A DNA stretch of 64,000 bases. Source: Desulfobacula toluolica Tol2 (GTDB lineage Bacteria; Desulfobacterota; Desulfobacteria; Desulfobacterales; Desulfobacteraceae). The first letter of the stretch is position 1. Each line of letters begins with the position of its first letter. The DNA lies in contig NC_018645.1 of assembly GCF_000307105.1 (NCBI RefSeq), positions 1,128,578 to 1,192,577 of the forward strand, written 5' to 3'. The notes below the pieces were generated by a model. It saw only the letters and a program-made list of their open reading frames with translations, was not told the origin of the DNA and did not search any database. Made by a program: the position numbers and the translations under genes. Below are positions 53,053-62,314 of the stretch, one piece after another.

Positions 53053-55600
53053 TATGATGCTCCTTTTCCAGAATCAATAAAATTTTTCCATATTCAAATT
53101 GTTCGGCCAGAGCTTGAAATTTTTTGGCAAGACGGATGTCTTCACTCTTCAAACGGATGATCATCAGGTTGATCAAGTCCATATCCGCCTGCTGTACAGC
53201 ATCTTTCAACTCTTCGCGTATTGCGGGTGAAAGTGCCATGGACCGGGAGCGCCAGAACATAGTGTTTTTCTTTTTTATTCCTGCAACTTCGGATTTGTAA
53301 CCTTTATGGGTGCCGGTCTTGCTGTCTTCTTTTTCAGACGGATTTAAGGGATCTGAATTTGACCGGACCATTCCTGCTGGAATATCAAAAAAAAATCGAG
53401 ATCCTTTTCCCACAGTGCTGTTAATAAAAAGTTGACCTCCCAGGACTGTCACAAGTTTCTCACTGATGGTCAACCCCAGGCCGGTACCTTCCTTTTTATG
53501 GCGCCCTGCTGATGCCTGTTCAAATGCCAGGAAAATGGAGTTGATATCTTTTTGTGCAATTCCAATGCCGGTGTCAGCCACTTCAAAAAAGAGCCGGATC
53601 TCTTGCCCGGACTGTTTCCCGGGTATTGCCGTATCCTGCTTCGTCCCGATCCTGACGCATACCTTACCGTTTTTCGTAAATTTCAATGCATTGTTGACAA
53701 GGTTGATCAGAATCTGGCGTAATTTCATCTGATCAGTTTTGATAAAACGGGGGACTGCCGCCGTACATTCAAAAAACAGATGTATCCCCTTTTTAGACGC
53801 TATCAGGCCCAGCATGGACTTGATTTCATCCAGGAGTCCATAAAGATCAAACACCATATTGTCAATGTTCACCCGTCCGGCTTCGATGGCAGAGAGGTCA
53901 AGCGTTTGGTTGATCAGCATCAGCAGGTGTCTGCCGCTGCGATTAATAATGTCAATGGACTCTTTTTCATGGGAAAGAAGAGTTTTATTTTTTTTTAACA
54001 TATTGGAGAATCCAAGTATTGCGTTGAGCGGAGTACGAAGTTCATGGCTCATGGTGGCCAGGAAATCAGTTTTGGCCTGGTTGGCTGATTCGGCCAAATT
54101 CTTGGCTGTTTTATACTCTTTTGCCCGTTTTTGTTCGGAAATATCCTGAATATTGCCTTCAAAGTATCTTACCGATGCATCTTTTCCCCTTACAACGTGG
54201 GCATTGATGGATACATCCATAACTGTCCCGTTTTTATGATAAAATTGGGTTTCAAAATTTTGAACAATTCCAAAGGAATGTAGAAGATTATTAAGTTTTT
54301 GCTGATCTTCCGGCTTAACGTAAATTTGTTTAAAATTTTTAATTGATTTTCTCAATTCTTTCTGGGATACAAATCCCAGAATACGAAGAAAAGAGGGATT
54401 GCTTGTCATCACTTTTCCTTTGAAAGTGATTTGAAAGATTCCTTCATGGGCATTGTTAAATATGTTTCGATATTTTGCCTCGGTTTTTTCTATTGTTTCA
54501 TTCATGGATTGAAGATTGTGAATTTGTTTCTTAATGGCATTTTGCATATGGTAAAAACTTTTGGCAAGAACTCCGATTTCATCGGCTCGATCCACGGGTA
54601 AAGGCTGATCCCATTGGCCTTGAGCCAGGTTTTTTGCCATGCGGCTTAAGCTGAGAATGGGCCGGGTAAATGTTTTTGCAGTAAAATAACTCATTACCAG
54701 GGCTATGATAAAAACCATAATGGCTGAAAACAGGAGAATTTGCAGGGTATCTTTTTTGTTATGGGTCAATACTTGTTCATCAACCAGGACAGTAAAGATA
54801 CCAATAGTGGTTTTAAATTGATTTTTCATGGTTTCATAGCTTGTAGTGTAACGCCTGCCCGCAATCCATTCACCGGATCGGGTCTGGATCTCGTCCAGGG
54901 AATGGATATCAGTCAGTGCCGTGGGCCATATTTTTGTCAATGAAATTCCATGGTTTTGCTGGATACTGCTGACAATATCCCCCTGCCGATTCCATTGCAG
55001 GGTCACCTCAGCCTTGATCTGTTCTTTAAATGCCTGCATCAGTCTGTCATTAAACGGGTAAGTGACAACTACAATCCCGGTAAGCTCAAGTCTGGACATA
55101 TCCATTATGGGTATCATGCTTTTCAGGGTTAATCCGCTGGGATAGAGAAAATAATCGGAAATTTTTTCCAGCCCAAGGCCCTGTTCAAGGATGGGATCAG
55201 TTGACGCCGTCAGATAGGCATCAATTGATCCGCTTTCCGTATGGCTCAGGGCAATTCGTTTTTTATCCGGATTAAACACCTCCACAATGGCAGTGTACCA
55301 GAGATCTCTTTTTGATTCCAGGAATTCCCGGATACCAGTGGGGTGATCAAATTGTTGTATTTCCTTGCTCTGGGCCAGGAGTTCCGCAATGTTTTGAGAT
55401 CGACTCTCATAGTGCATCAGCTCACGTTTGAGATCCTCCATGGACCGCCGGCTTTGCTCTTGAAGTCCCTGTTCAAGCCGTTCCAGAGAGAACCACATGC
55501 CAAGGGATATGGACATAGCTGTGGGGATAAAGATAATGACAAGAAAAATCAGTATCAATTTTTTTTGAATGGAAAAAAAGGCGTCAGTCAATCCAGGCAT
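53042..55600 (-). CDS. Membrane sensor histidine kinase (sensory-HAMP-PAS-HisKA-HATPase)
   Basis: This kinase of about 852 aa has membrane helices near residues 15-35 and 280-300. Between them is an extracytoplasmic Cache-like region. A HAMP domain (PVDRADEIGVLAKSFYHMQN) and a PAS domain follow. The HisKA box is DFLATMSHELRTPLNAILGF. HATPase_c has NLVNNALKFTKNG, DTGIGIAQKD and KEGTGLGLTI. A C-terminal helical tail follows. An in-frame TTG 18 nt upstream is an alternative start. It overlaps the 3' end of the solute-binding protein gene and the 5' end of the response regulator gene. The three thus form one signalling operon. Confidence 0.9.
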   Translation of the reverse strand: MPGLTDAFFSIQKKLILIFLVIIFIPTAMSISLGMWFSLERLEQGLQEQSRRSMEDLKRELMHYESRSQNIAELLAQSKEIQQFDHPTGIREFLESKRDLWYTAIVEVFNPDKKRIALSHTESGSIDAYLTASTDPILEQGLGLEKISDYFLYPSGLTLKSMIPIMDMSRLELTGIVVVTYPFNDRLMQAFKEQIKAEVTLQWNRQGDIVSSIQQNHGISLTKIWPTALTDIHSLDEIQTRSGEWIAGRRYTTSYETMKNQFKTTIGIFTVLVDEQVLTHNKKDTLQILLFSAIMVFIIALVMSYFTAKTFTRPILSLSRMAKNLAQGQWDQPLPVDRADEIGVLAKSFYHMQNAIKKQIHNLQSMNETIEKTEAKYRNIFNNAHEGIFQITFKGKVMTSNPSFLRILGFVSQKELRKSIKNFKQIYVKPEDQQKLNNLLHSFGIVQNFETQFYHKNGTVMDVSINAHVVRGKDASVRYFEGNIQDISEQKRAKEYKTAKNLAESANQAKTDFLATMSHELRTPLNAILGFSNMLKKNKTLLSHEKESIDIINRSGRHLLMLINQTLDLSAIEAGRVNIDNMVFDLYGLLDEIKSMLGLIASKKGIHLFFECTAAVPRFIKTDQMKLRQILINLVNNALKFTKNGKVCVRIGTKQDTAIPGKQSGQEIRLFFEVADTGIGIAQKDINSIFLAFEQASAGRHKKEGTGLGLTISEKLVTVLGGQLFINSTVGKGSRFFFDIPAGMVRSNSDPLNPSEKEDSKTGTHKGYKSEVAGIKKKNTMFWRSRSMALSPAIREELKDAVQQADMDLINLMIIRLKSEDIRLAKKFQALAEQFEYGKILLILEKEHHIDE

Positions 55601-57152
55601 TTTTAAACCGAATCTCAATCAATACCTGCTCAATGGCATGGATGGTCTTTTGGAAGGCCAGTATGGATTTTGCGTGAACCAACGGCACCCAGGGAGCATT
55701 TTCATGGATAATTTTTTGTGCATTACGATATAAAACAGACCGCTTTTCCTTGTTCATGATCTGCTGGGCACGGACCAGCAGATCATGGGAGCGGTCATTT
55801 TTGAAAAAAGCGAAATTACTTGAGTTGGGTTTTACAGCATTGTCCTTGTCCAGGAGTACATAAAGAAAGTTATCCGGATCACCATTGTCGCCTACCCATC
55901 CGAAAAGAACCATTTCATGTTCTCCATTGAAAACTTTTTTAAGATACTCTTTCCAGGGCCAGGTTGCCAGAGTGACTTTTATGCCCACGGCAGCCAGATT
56001 GGCTTTGATGGCCCGGGCAATCTCCGGGGGCTGGGGCATATAAATATTGGGTTTGGGAGGATACCAGAGCTTTGTTTTGAATCCGTTTTCAAAACCGGCT
56101 TCTCGTAAAAGCTGTTTTGCTTTTTTTGGATTATACTCATAATCAATGATATCGTCATTATGGGACCAAAGGGTGGGGGGAATGGGGTTTTTGGCCGGTA
56201 TACCCAGATCCTGGAAAAAGAATTTCACCAGATTTTTTTTGTTAACAGCATGGTTGACGGCCAACCTCACCTTTAGCTGATCAAAGGGTTTTTTGTCCAT
56301 ATTCATGGCCATATATCCCACATTGAGACCCGGTTTCATATCCAGAGTCAATTGATCACTTTTTATGATTTTTTTCAAGATATTAGGATCCAACCCGTCC
56401 ATGGCATGGATGGCGGATGTATTTAATGCCAGCAGCCGGCTTTTATTGTTTCTGATGATTTTAAATATCACTTGATCAAGAAACGCCGGTCTGTCCCAAT
56501 AGGTGTTGTTTTTTTTGATGATGATCCTGTCACCCGGAACCCATTCCTTGAAAATAAACGGGCCGGTCCCCACTGCGGTTTTTTCAATATCACCGTTCAT
56601 TTTTTTAACGGTTACCGGGTTTACGATAGCAGAGGGAATCATGGCAAGGTTTGCCAGAAAAGGGGCATAAGGTCTTTCCAGAGTTATTTTTACGGTATGG
56701 GCATCCAGTGCGGTAACAGTTTGTATATACTCATACATGAATCCTGCATAGTGACAATTTTTTTGGTGATATGTGTGGGTCGGGTCAAGTTGCCGCATGA
56801 TGCTGAACACCACTGCATCTGCTGTCAGTGGGGTGCCGTCGTGGAATAAAACATCCTTTCTCAGGTGAAAAATCCACTGGGTATTTTCTTCCAGGGTTTT
56901 CCAGGATGAGGCCAGGGCAGGTTCAATGGCACCTGAATCATCTTTATACCTCACCAGTCCTTCAAAAATATTTGCTGCAACCTTCCAGGATTCCGTGTCG
57001 GAAATTTTGGCCGGATCAAGGGTGATAGCATCCTCACCGCGGCCAAAAACAAGGGTCCCCCCCATTTTAGGAGACTTTTCTGCCAGGGTTATGGGCGCAA
57101 AGATGGTGATGGCAAAACAGATGGCAAAAAATTTAATCAAAGTTTTTTTCAT
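55584..57152 (-). CDS. Family 5 extracellular solute-binding protein (peptide/nickel type)
   Basis: This 522-aa exported protein has a signal peptide (FFAICFAITIFAPITLAEKS) and the SBP_bac_5 fold: FGRGEDAITLDPAKISDTES, WIFHLRKDVLFHDGTPLTAD, VGTGPFIFKEW and RLAVNHAVNKKNLVKFFFQD. Relatives bind oligopeptides, nickel chelates or other solutes. No permease or ATPase gene follows. Instead the next genes encode a histidine kinase and a response regulator, so a sensory role is more likely than transport. The ATG at 57152 is preferred to a GTG 9 nt upstream. Confidence 0.88.
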   Translation of the reverse strand: MKKTLIKFFAICFAITIFAPITLAEKSPKMGGTLVFGRGEDAITLDPAKISDTESWKVAANIFEGLVRYKDDSGAIEPALASSWKTLEENTQWIFHLRKDVLFHDGTPLTADAVVFSIMRQLDPTHTYHQKNCHYAGFMYEYIQTVTALDAHTVKITLERPYAPFLANLAMIPSAIVNPVTVKKMNGDIEKTAVGTGPFIFKEWVPGDRIIIKKNNTYWDRPAFLDQVIFKIIRNNKSRLLALNTSAIHAMDGLDPNILKKIIKSDQLTLDMKPGLNVGYMAMNMDKKPFDQLKVRLAVNHAVNKKNLVKFFFQDLGIPAKNPIPPTLWSHNDDIIDYEYNPKKAKQLLREAGFENGFKTKLWYPPKPNIYMPQPPEIARAIKANLAAVGIKVTLATWPWKEYLKKVFNGEHEMVLFGWVGDNGDPDNFLYVLLDKDNAVKPNSSNFAFFKNDRSHDLLVRAQQIMNKEKRSVLYRNAQKIIHENAPWVPLVHAKSILAFQKTIHAIEQVLIEIRFKNAWID

Positions 57153-57485
57153 ACATATCACTCGGTGAAATATAATAAACTCAATTTTCAGACTTAATCG
57201 CTATCATACGCGTCAAACTTGCATTTATCAAAATATATCATCAAACCTGCAAAAAAAAACGCAAGAATACAAGCCAGATCCCATTTATCAGCATCTTTTG
57301 TTATTTTGCGTTTCTATATGAAATTTTTTCATTAAATCATAATACCGCTGGAATATCAACTTAATTGGTAGCTGAGTTGAGCCGTTATGGGGATAGAAAC
57401 TTGACTTTAAGATGTTAATTATATTATTTATCTGGATCATAAAAAGAAAAATAGTAACCGTTTATAATAAATTTAAGGAAAAATT
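57153..57485. other. 333-bp divergent intergenic region upstream of purH
   Basis: AT-rich DNA without a gene. TTGACT at 57401 followed by TATTAT at 57422 could be a promoter for the split purH genes, although the 15-bp spacing is short. No PurR-like operator or riboswitch was recognised. Confidence 0.4.
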
Positions 57486-58169
57486 ATGGGCAAGAATGTG
57501 GTCGAAAAAATTGATGACCAGGTGAAAATCAAGACCATTCTGGTGAGCGTGTCTGATAAATCCGGTTTGGACACCTTTATTCCGGGGCTGGTCGATTTGA
57601 ATCCGGAGATTTTGATCCTGTCAACCGGCGGAACCTATGGCAAGATAAAAGAGATTTTAGGGGAAAAAGCCGATACATGTTTAAAACAGGTGTCTGACTA
57701 TACAGGCCAGCCGGAAACTCAGGGGGGACTTGTCAAAACCCTTGATTTTAAAATTTATCTGGGTCTGTTGACGGAAACCTATAATGCTGCCCACCAGGAC
57801 GATTTAAAAAGAACAGATGCCCGTGCCATTGACATGGTAGTTGTTAATCTCTATCCGTTCAGTGAAACCATTGCCAGGGAGGGTGTAACCTGTGAAGATG
57901 CCAGGGGTAATATTGATATTGGCGGCCCTACAATGATCCGTGCATCTGCCAAAAATTTTATCCGGGTGGCATCGGTGGTTGATCCTGCCACATATCCGGC
58001 TATACTGGAAAATCTTAAAGTCAATAACGGAGCTTTATCTCTTGAAGACAGGTTTGGGCTTGCCCAGAAAGCGTTTGAGCATACAGCAATCTATGACCGC
58101 ACCATTGCTGATTATTTGGCCGCAAGATCTATCAACGACATTAAATCATGCTATACATCAGGAGAATAA
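57486..58169 (+). CDS. purH: IMP cyclohydrolase (N-terminal half of PurH as a separate protein)
   Basis: This is the final step of IMP synthesis. The 227-aa protein corresponds to the MGS-like cyclohydrolase domain of PurH: ILVSVSDKSGLDTFIPGLVD, GGTYGKIKEI, QGGLVKTLDFKIYLGLLTE, VVVNLYPFSETIA and GNIDIGGPTMIRASAKNF. It ends cleanly with a stop 3 bp before the next ATG. The formyltransferase half is a separate gene, so this is a true split and not a frameshift. Confidence 0.92.
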   Translation: MGKNVVEKIDDQVKIKTILVSVSDKSGLDTFIPGLVDLNPEILILSTGGTYGKIKEILGEKADTCLKQVSDYTGQPETQGGLVKTLDFKIYLGLLTETYNAAHQDDLKRTDARAIDMVVVNLYPFSETIAREGVTCEDARGNIDIGGPTMIRASAKNFIRVASVVDPATYPAILENLKVNNGALSLEDRFGLAQKAFEHTAIYDRTIADYLAARSINDIKSCYTSGE

Positions 58170-58172
58170 ACC

Positions 58173-59423
58173 ATGTCCAAAGATCTCAAACAAATGTATA
58201 AAACAATTATGGATGATCATTTCACCCCGCAGCTGGAGGTCTCTTTTGTGGATGGTGACAACCGGCAGACCCTGTTTTATGAAAAGGTGTCATGGGTAAT
58301 TGACGGGGTTAACAAGGGGTTGCGTTATGGTGAAAATCCAGGACAGGAAGCGGCACTTTACCGGCTTGTCAACGGAAATCTCGTTTTGGGGGATGCCCGA
58401 ACCATTGTTCCTGGCAAATATCTGGTGTCTGACATTGAACTGCTTCAATCCGGCAAGCATCCTGGTAAAACCAATCTGACCGATTCAGACAATGCATTGA
58501 ATATTTTGCGATATTTTACAGATACCCCCTGTGCCGTGATTGTCAAACATAACAACCCCTGCGGGGCTGCAAGGGCACAGAGTCTTGAAGATGCATATAA
58601 CAAAGCTTATATGGCAGACCGCGTGGCTGCTTTTGGCGGCACTATTGCGTTGAACAAAGCCGTGGATAAAGCTACGGCCGAGGCTATTGCCAACCAGTAT
58701 GCAGAAGTTGTGGTGGCCCCGGAATTTGAAGACGGGGTAATTGACATCCTTGGTGCCCGGAAAAACTTGAGGGTGATCCGGATCAATGCCATTGATAAAC
58801 TTCAGAATTTTATCGGCGAACGGGTCATTGATTTTAAAACCCTTATGGACGGAGGTATGGTAGCTCAGTGGTCTTTTGTACCCCAGACCCTGTCTGAAAA
58901 AGACCTGGTTATAGCATCCACTGAATACAAGGGAAAAACATACACTGTCAACCGTGAACCCACCCCACAGGAATACGAAGACATGCTGTTCGGGTGGCTT
59001 GTGGAATCAGGAATTACCTCCAATTCCGTGATTTATGTGAAAGACAATGTCACTGTCGGGATAGGCACTGGTGAGCAGGACAGGGTGGGGGTGGCGGAAA
59101 TCGCTGTGGACAAGGCTTATCGGAAACTGGCTGACCGGTACTGCTTTGAACGGTATCAGGTCTCTTTTGCGGATTTAACTGATGCTGATAAGAAAGCCCA
59201 GATTGAAAAAGATGTGAAGGATGTCAAAGGCGGTCTGATCGGATCTTCCATGGTGTCTGATGCATTTTTTCCTTTCCGGGATGGTATTGACGTGGGACTG
59301 CGGCAGGGAATCAAAGCTGTGGTTCAGCCCGGCGGATCTTTGAACGATTACCAGTCCATTGAAGCGTGTAATGAAAATGATGCGACAATGGTTTACACGG
59401 GGCAGAGAAATTTTAAACATTAA
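58173..59423 (+). CDS. purH: AICAR formyltransferase (C-terminal half of PurH as a separate protein)
   Basis: This 416-aa enzyme transfers the formyl group to AICAR. It has NKGLRYGENPGQEAALYRL and the catalytic VIVKHNNPCGAARAQS (Lys-His). Further motifs are AFGGTIALN and GIGTGEQDRVGVAEIAVDKA, and it ends with AVVQPGGSLNDYQSIEACNE. The ATG follows GGAGAATAAACC, its own ribosome site, 3 bp after the cyclohydrolase stop. Together the two genes replace bifunctional PurH. Confidence 0.93.
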   Translation: MSKDLKQMYKTIMDDHFTPQLEVSFVDGDNRQTLFYEKVSWVIDGVNKGLRYGENPGQEAALYRLVNGNLVLGDARTIVPGKYLVSDIELLQSGKHPGKTNLTDSDNALNILRYFTDTPCAVIVKHNNPCGAARAQSLEDAYNKAYMADRVAAFGGTIALNKAVDKATAEAIANQYAEVVVAPEFEDGVIDILGARKNLRVIRINAIDKLQNFIGERVIDFKTLMDGGMVAQWSFVPQTLSEKDLVIASTEYKGKTYTVNREPTPQEYEDMLFGWLVESGITSNSVIYVKDNVTVGIGTGEQDRVGVAEIAVDKAYRKLADRYCFERYQVSFADLTDADKKAQIEKDVKDVKGGLIGSSMVSDAFFPFRDGIDVGLRQGIKAVVQPGGSLNDYQSIEACNENDATMVYTGQRNFKH

Positions 59424-59533
59424 GAATTAAGGCTTGGTATTTCATTTGTTTGGAGCCGGAATTTTAACAACAAAAAATTTTGGCTCTATTCTCTTCACCC
59501 AAAACTCAGCACCTAAAACCCAATGTAAATTTA

Positions 59534-59626
59534 TATGAAAGTCTTCAAAAATCCAAACAGTGACTCTAATGTTTTGTTGTGGGTAAATATGAGCGAAAGA
59601 CAAGGTCTGCCCGTGGCAGTTATAAA
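59534..59626 (+). repeat. 85-bp interspersed repeat, copy D
   Basis: It is closest to copy A at its left end (MKVFKNPNSD in frame), with the same 85-bp spacing and the same GCCCGTGGCAG end. The frame is open. As with copy C, its right end supplies the minus-strand stop codon of the flanking gene, here the RNase II-type gene. Confidence 0.85.
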
Positions 59627-61599
59627 AATAAAGACAACTGATCTCTTCTGGCGTCGGCATGTTGTATGGTAACCTGAATGATATCCCCGTGCTTGAGTTT
59701 GACGCCGCTTACAGGAAGCTTTGCTTCATACATGAATTCCTTGATCAGCACGTTATAATGATCTCTGTGACAGTCAAGCACAAGTGCTTCATAAGTGTTG
59801 CCCCTCTTGGATTCCAGGTACTTGATGATCCAGTATCGCTTTCTTGACGATTGTATCCGGCCTGCATTGGCAATGGCTACAGAAATGGACTGGATAATTG
59901 TTTCAAGTTCGGTCTTGGTATAAGCTTTGTCATATCCGAAAATGGACTTTATCTGACGCTGGGTCAGCAGATCATGATATCTTCGTATGGGGGAGGTTGC
60001 AGTGGCATAGGCTTTGACACCAAGACCTGAATGACTTTCCGGCTCGGTTCCGATTATGGCCCGGCTCAATTGTTTTCTTTGCATGAAATTTAAGATCAAA
60101 GAGGTTTCAATGCCTTTGAAGAGACGTTGTTTCGGTTGTGCCTGGGATCGGAAAACAGCCGGGACATTATTGGCTGATAAAAATTCTGCCATCAGGGAAT
60201 TGGCAAAGATCATCATTTCAGATATCAGCATGCGGGAAGGATTTTCCCGGTCAATTTTTAAATATCCAATCTCCTGATTTTCCTCAATCCATACATTTAC
60301 TTCCGGCAGGGTAATTTGAGTTGCACCGGCCTTAAGTCTTTTTTCCCGCAGGCGGATGGCAATTTTATAAAGAGTGGTAATGGGATCGTCCTTGCCGTTT
60401 AAAAGGTTTGCTGCAGAATAGCTCATCTGCTTGTGAACCTTTATGATGCTGGGAACAATTTTGTAATCCTGGATTTCAAAAAACCGGCTTAGTTTAATAA
60501 TTGTACTGATACCCGGTCGTATTTCGTTTTCTTTCAGGCTGCAAAGATCCTCGGAAAGATTGGGCGGAATCATTGGAAGTTTGTCGTCCGGCATGTAAAT
60601 GGAACTTGCACGCTCCCGTGCCGCAAGATCAATTGGATCATCGGATTTAATATAGGCATCCACATCAATAATATGGATGCCCAGCGTATATCCTGATTCG
60701 GTATTTTCAAGGCTGATGGCATCATCAAAATCAAGTGTGGACTGTCCGTCAATAGTGATCAACGGAAGGTCCGTCAAATCTTTTCTTAACGGATCATCAA
60801 AAAAATTCATCCGGGTGCGGGCAAGATTTTTTGCCTGTTCCATTACATTTTTGGAAAAGGCAGTGGGAATTTGCATGGTCAGCAAATCGACATTTATATT
60901 TTGATCCCAGATGCCGGCTTTTACAAAGACATTAAACAATTGATCAGGTGAATTTATAGAAGATTTTTTGATGATCTGTTTGGCAGTCATGTAGGAAGAG
61001 CAATTGTTGTTAAACAGGTAATAGGATTTTAAAATATCAATAATTTCCTGATCACACTCAGTGTTGCTGCCGTTTTTATTGTTCAAGACATCATTGATCC
61101 AGACTGCGCCTTTTCGAATCAGGATCTCTTTTTTCGCCGCCTCTTTTATCTGTCTTTTTTTAGCTTCAACCTGTTGAGGGGTATACGGGCTGAAAATCGT
61201 CTTGTTGAATTTAAAATACAGGCTGTCATAAAAAAAGGCCCGGATAACCGCTGCTTCATGGTCGCAGGTCAGGGGGGGATCAAAGCAGAAAAGGGTCATG
61301 GTCGAAATATCAATGTCTTCCGACTCTTCATGAAGCAGTTCCCATAGTTCCCTGATGTTGATGGTTTCAGATAGTTTTTTGCGGTTTTGCGTTAGCTGTT
61401 TTAACTGGATAACGATGCTATCCCTTGGTACATGGGTATCGAGACATGTATGTGATACATGCGATAATCTTTTTTCGGAAAAATTGACTTCCCGATTGTT
61501 TTCGGTCAGTAATTTTAATTTGCCTTTTGTTTCCTGTATGATAACCGCTGAAATAATTTTCTGCTGGTCAATATACTCTACAATATTCCCTGTATTCAT
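59620..61599 (-). CDS. RNB-domain exoribonuclease (RNase II/R family)
   Basis: This 3'-5' exoribonuclease of about 659 aa has an RNB domain (about 290-590). It has PLITIDGQSTLDFDDAISLE with the metal-binding Asp residues, RERASSIYMPDDKLPMIPPN, YATATSPIRRYHDLLTQRQI and a C-terminal S1-like region. The N-terminus (GNIVEYIDQQKIISAVII) is a small beta-barrel. Upstream in-frame starts exist without a good ribosome site, so the start is uncertain. The stop codon lies in repeat copy D. Confidence 0.9.
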   Translation of the reverse strand: MNTGNIVEYIDQQKIISAVIIQETKGKLKLLTENNREVNFSEKRLSHVSHTCLDTHVPRDSIVIQLKQLTQNRKKLSETINIRELWELLHEESEDIDISTMTLFCFDPPLTCDHEAAVIRAFFYDSLYFKFNKTIFSPYTPQQVEAKKRQIKEAAKKEILIRKGAVWINDVLNNKNGSNTECDQEIIDILKSYYLFNNNCSSYMTAKQIIKKSSINSPDQLFNVFVKAGIWDQNINVDLLTMQIPTAFSKNVMEQAKNLARTRMNFFDDPLRKDLTDLPLITIDGQSTLDFDDAISLENTESGYTLGIHIIDVDAYIKSDDPIDLAARERASSIYMPDDKLPMIPPNLSEDLCSLKENEIRPGISTIIKLSRFFEIQDYKIVPSIIKVHKQMSYSAANLLNGKDDPITTLYKIAIRLREKRLKAGATQITLPEVNVWIEENQEIGYLKIDRENPSRMLISEMMIFANSLMAEFLSANNVPAVFRSQAQPKQRLFKGIETSLILNFMQRKQLSRAIIGTEPESHSGLGVKAYATATSPIRRYHDLLTQRQIKSIFGYDKAYTKTELETIIQSISVAIANAGRIQSSRKRYWIIKYLESKRGNTYEALVLDCHRDHYNVLIKEFMYEAKLPVSGVKLKHGDIIQVTIQHADARRDQLSLFL

Positions 61600-61690
61600 G
61601 ATTTCGACCATAGCAGGAAGGGGGGGGATTGTCAAATAACAGGTACTTGAAAATCTTGAAAATTATCGGAACATATTATAAAACAATGCC

Positions 61691-62311
61691 ATGAAAAGCA
61701 AAGGAAAAAAACACTTGAACAAGCGGAATAAAAATGATCTGCCTGTTTTTGATTCCAATCATGATTTTTTAAAAGAATTTGAAAAAAAGGGGAATTCAAA
61801 GACAGGTGGTCGGGAAAACAGCCTTGATTGCGGTGAAAAAAATAAAGTTGACAAACATGGGATGCCGTTGCTGGATGACCTGTCTGTAGAACATGATTCT
61901 GCTGAGGTTTCAAGCAGGGAAGAGTTTATCCAATTACTGGAAGCCTCTTTTAAAAAAGGGAAAGAAAAACCGGTAAAAAAACCGCCACCAGTGCCTGTCA
62001 AAAAAAGACTGAAGAGGTATCCGCCGGTTGAAATTGAGTTGGATCTTCACGGTTATACTGCCATTGGTGCCCAGGTCAAAACCAGATCTTTTATCCATAC
62101 CAGCAAGCAGCAGGGAATTTTTACCGTAAGAATTATTGTTGGAAAAGGTCTTCATTCAGACATAGGGCCTGTGTTGCCCGATGTTGTAGAGGACGTATTG
62201 CAGGAGTTGAAACAACAGGATCTTGTGATCGGGTATGAATGGGATAAAAAAAAGAAATCAAAAAGCGGTGCCGTGATTGTGTATATAAAACACTTTGAAC
62301 GGTTTGAATGA
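61691..62311 (+). CDS. Smr-domain protein
   Basis: This 206-aa protein has a charged, low-complexity N-terminal half and a C-terminal Smr domain (about 115-206). The domain has IELDLHGYTAIGAQVKTRSF, VRIIVGKGLHSDIGPVLPDV and KSGAVIVYIK. Smr domains are endonucleases found alone or in MutS2. HGKG-type variation is seen here as VGKGLHS. It is divergent from the RNase II-type gene. Confidence 0.87.
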   Translation: MKSKGKKHLNKRNKNDLPVFDSNHDFLKEFEKKGNSKTGGRENSLDCGEKNKVDKHGMPLLDDLSVEHDSAEVSSREEFIQLLEASFKKGKEKPVKKPPPVPVKKRLKRYPPVEIELDLHGYTAIGAQVKTRSFIHTSKQQGIFTVRIIVGKGLHSDIGPVLPDVVEDVLQELKQQDLVIGYEWDKKKKSKSGAVIVYIKHFERFE

Positions 62312-62314
62312 TTA

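Noticed and set aside
58150-58185. Frameshift splitting purH
   Set aside because: Both halves are complete, and the second has its own GGAG site and ATG; a genuine gene split is simpler.
40147-59626. CRISPR array or transposon ends as an explanation of the 85-bp repeat
   Set aside because: The copies are kilobases apart with no spacers, no transposase gene and no obvious flanking target-site duplication.
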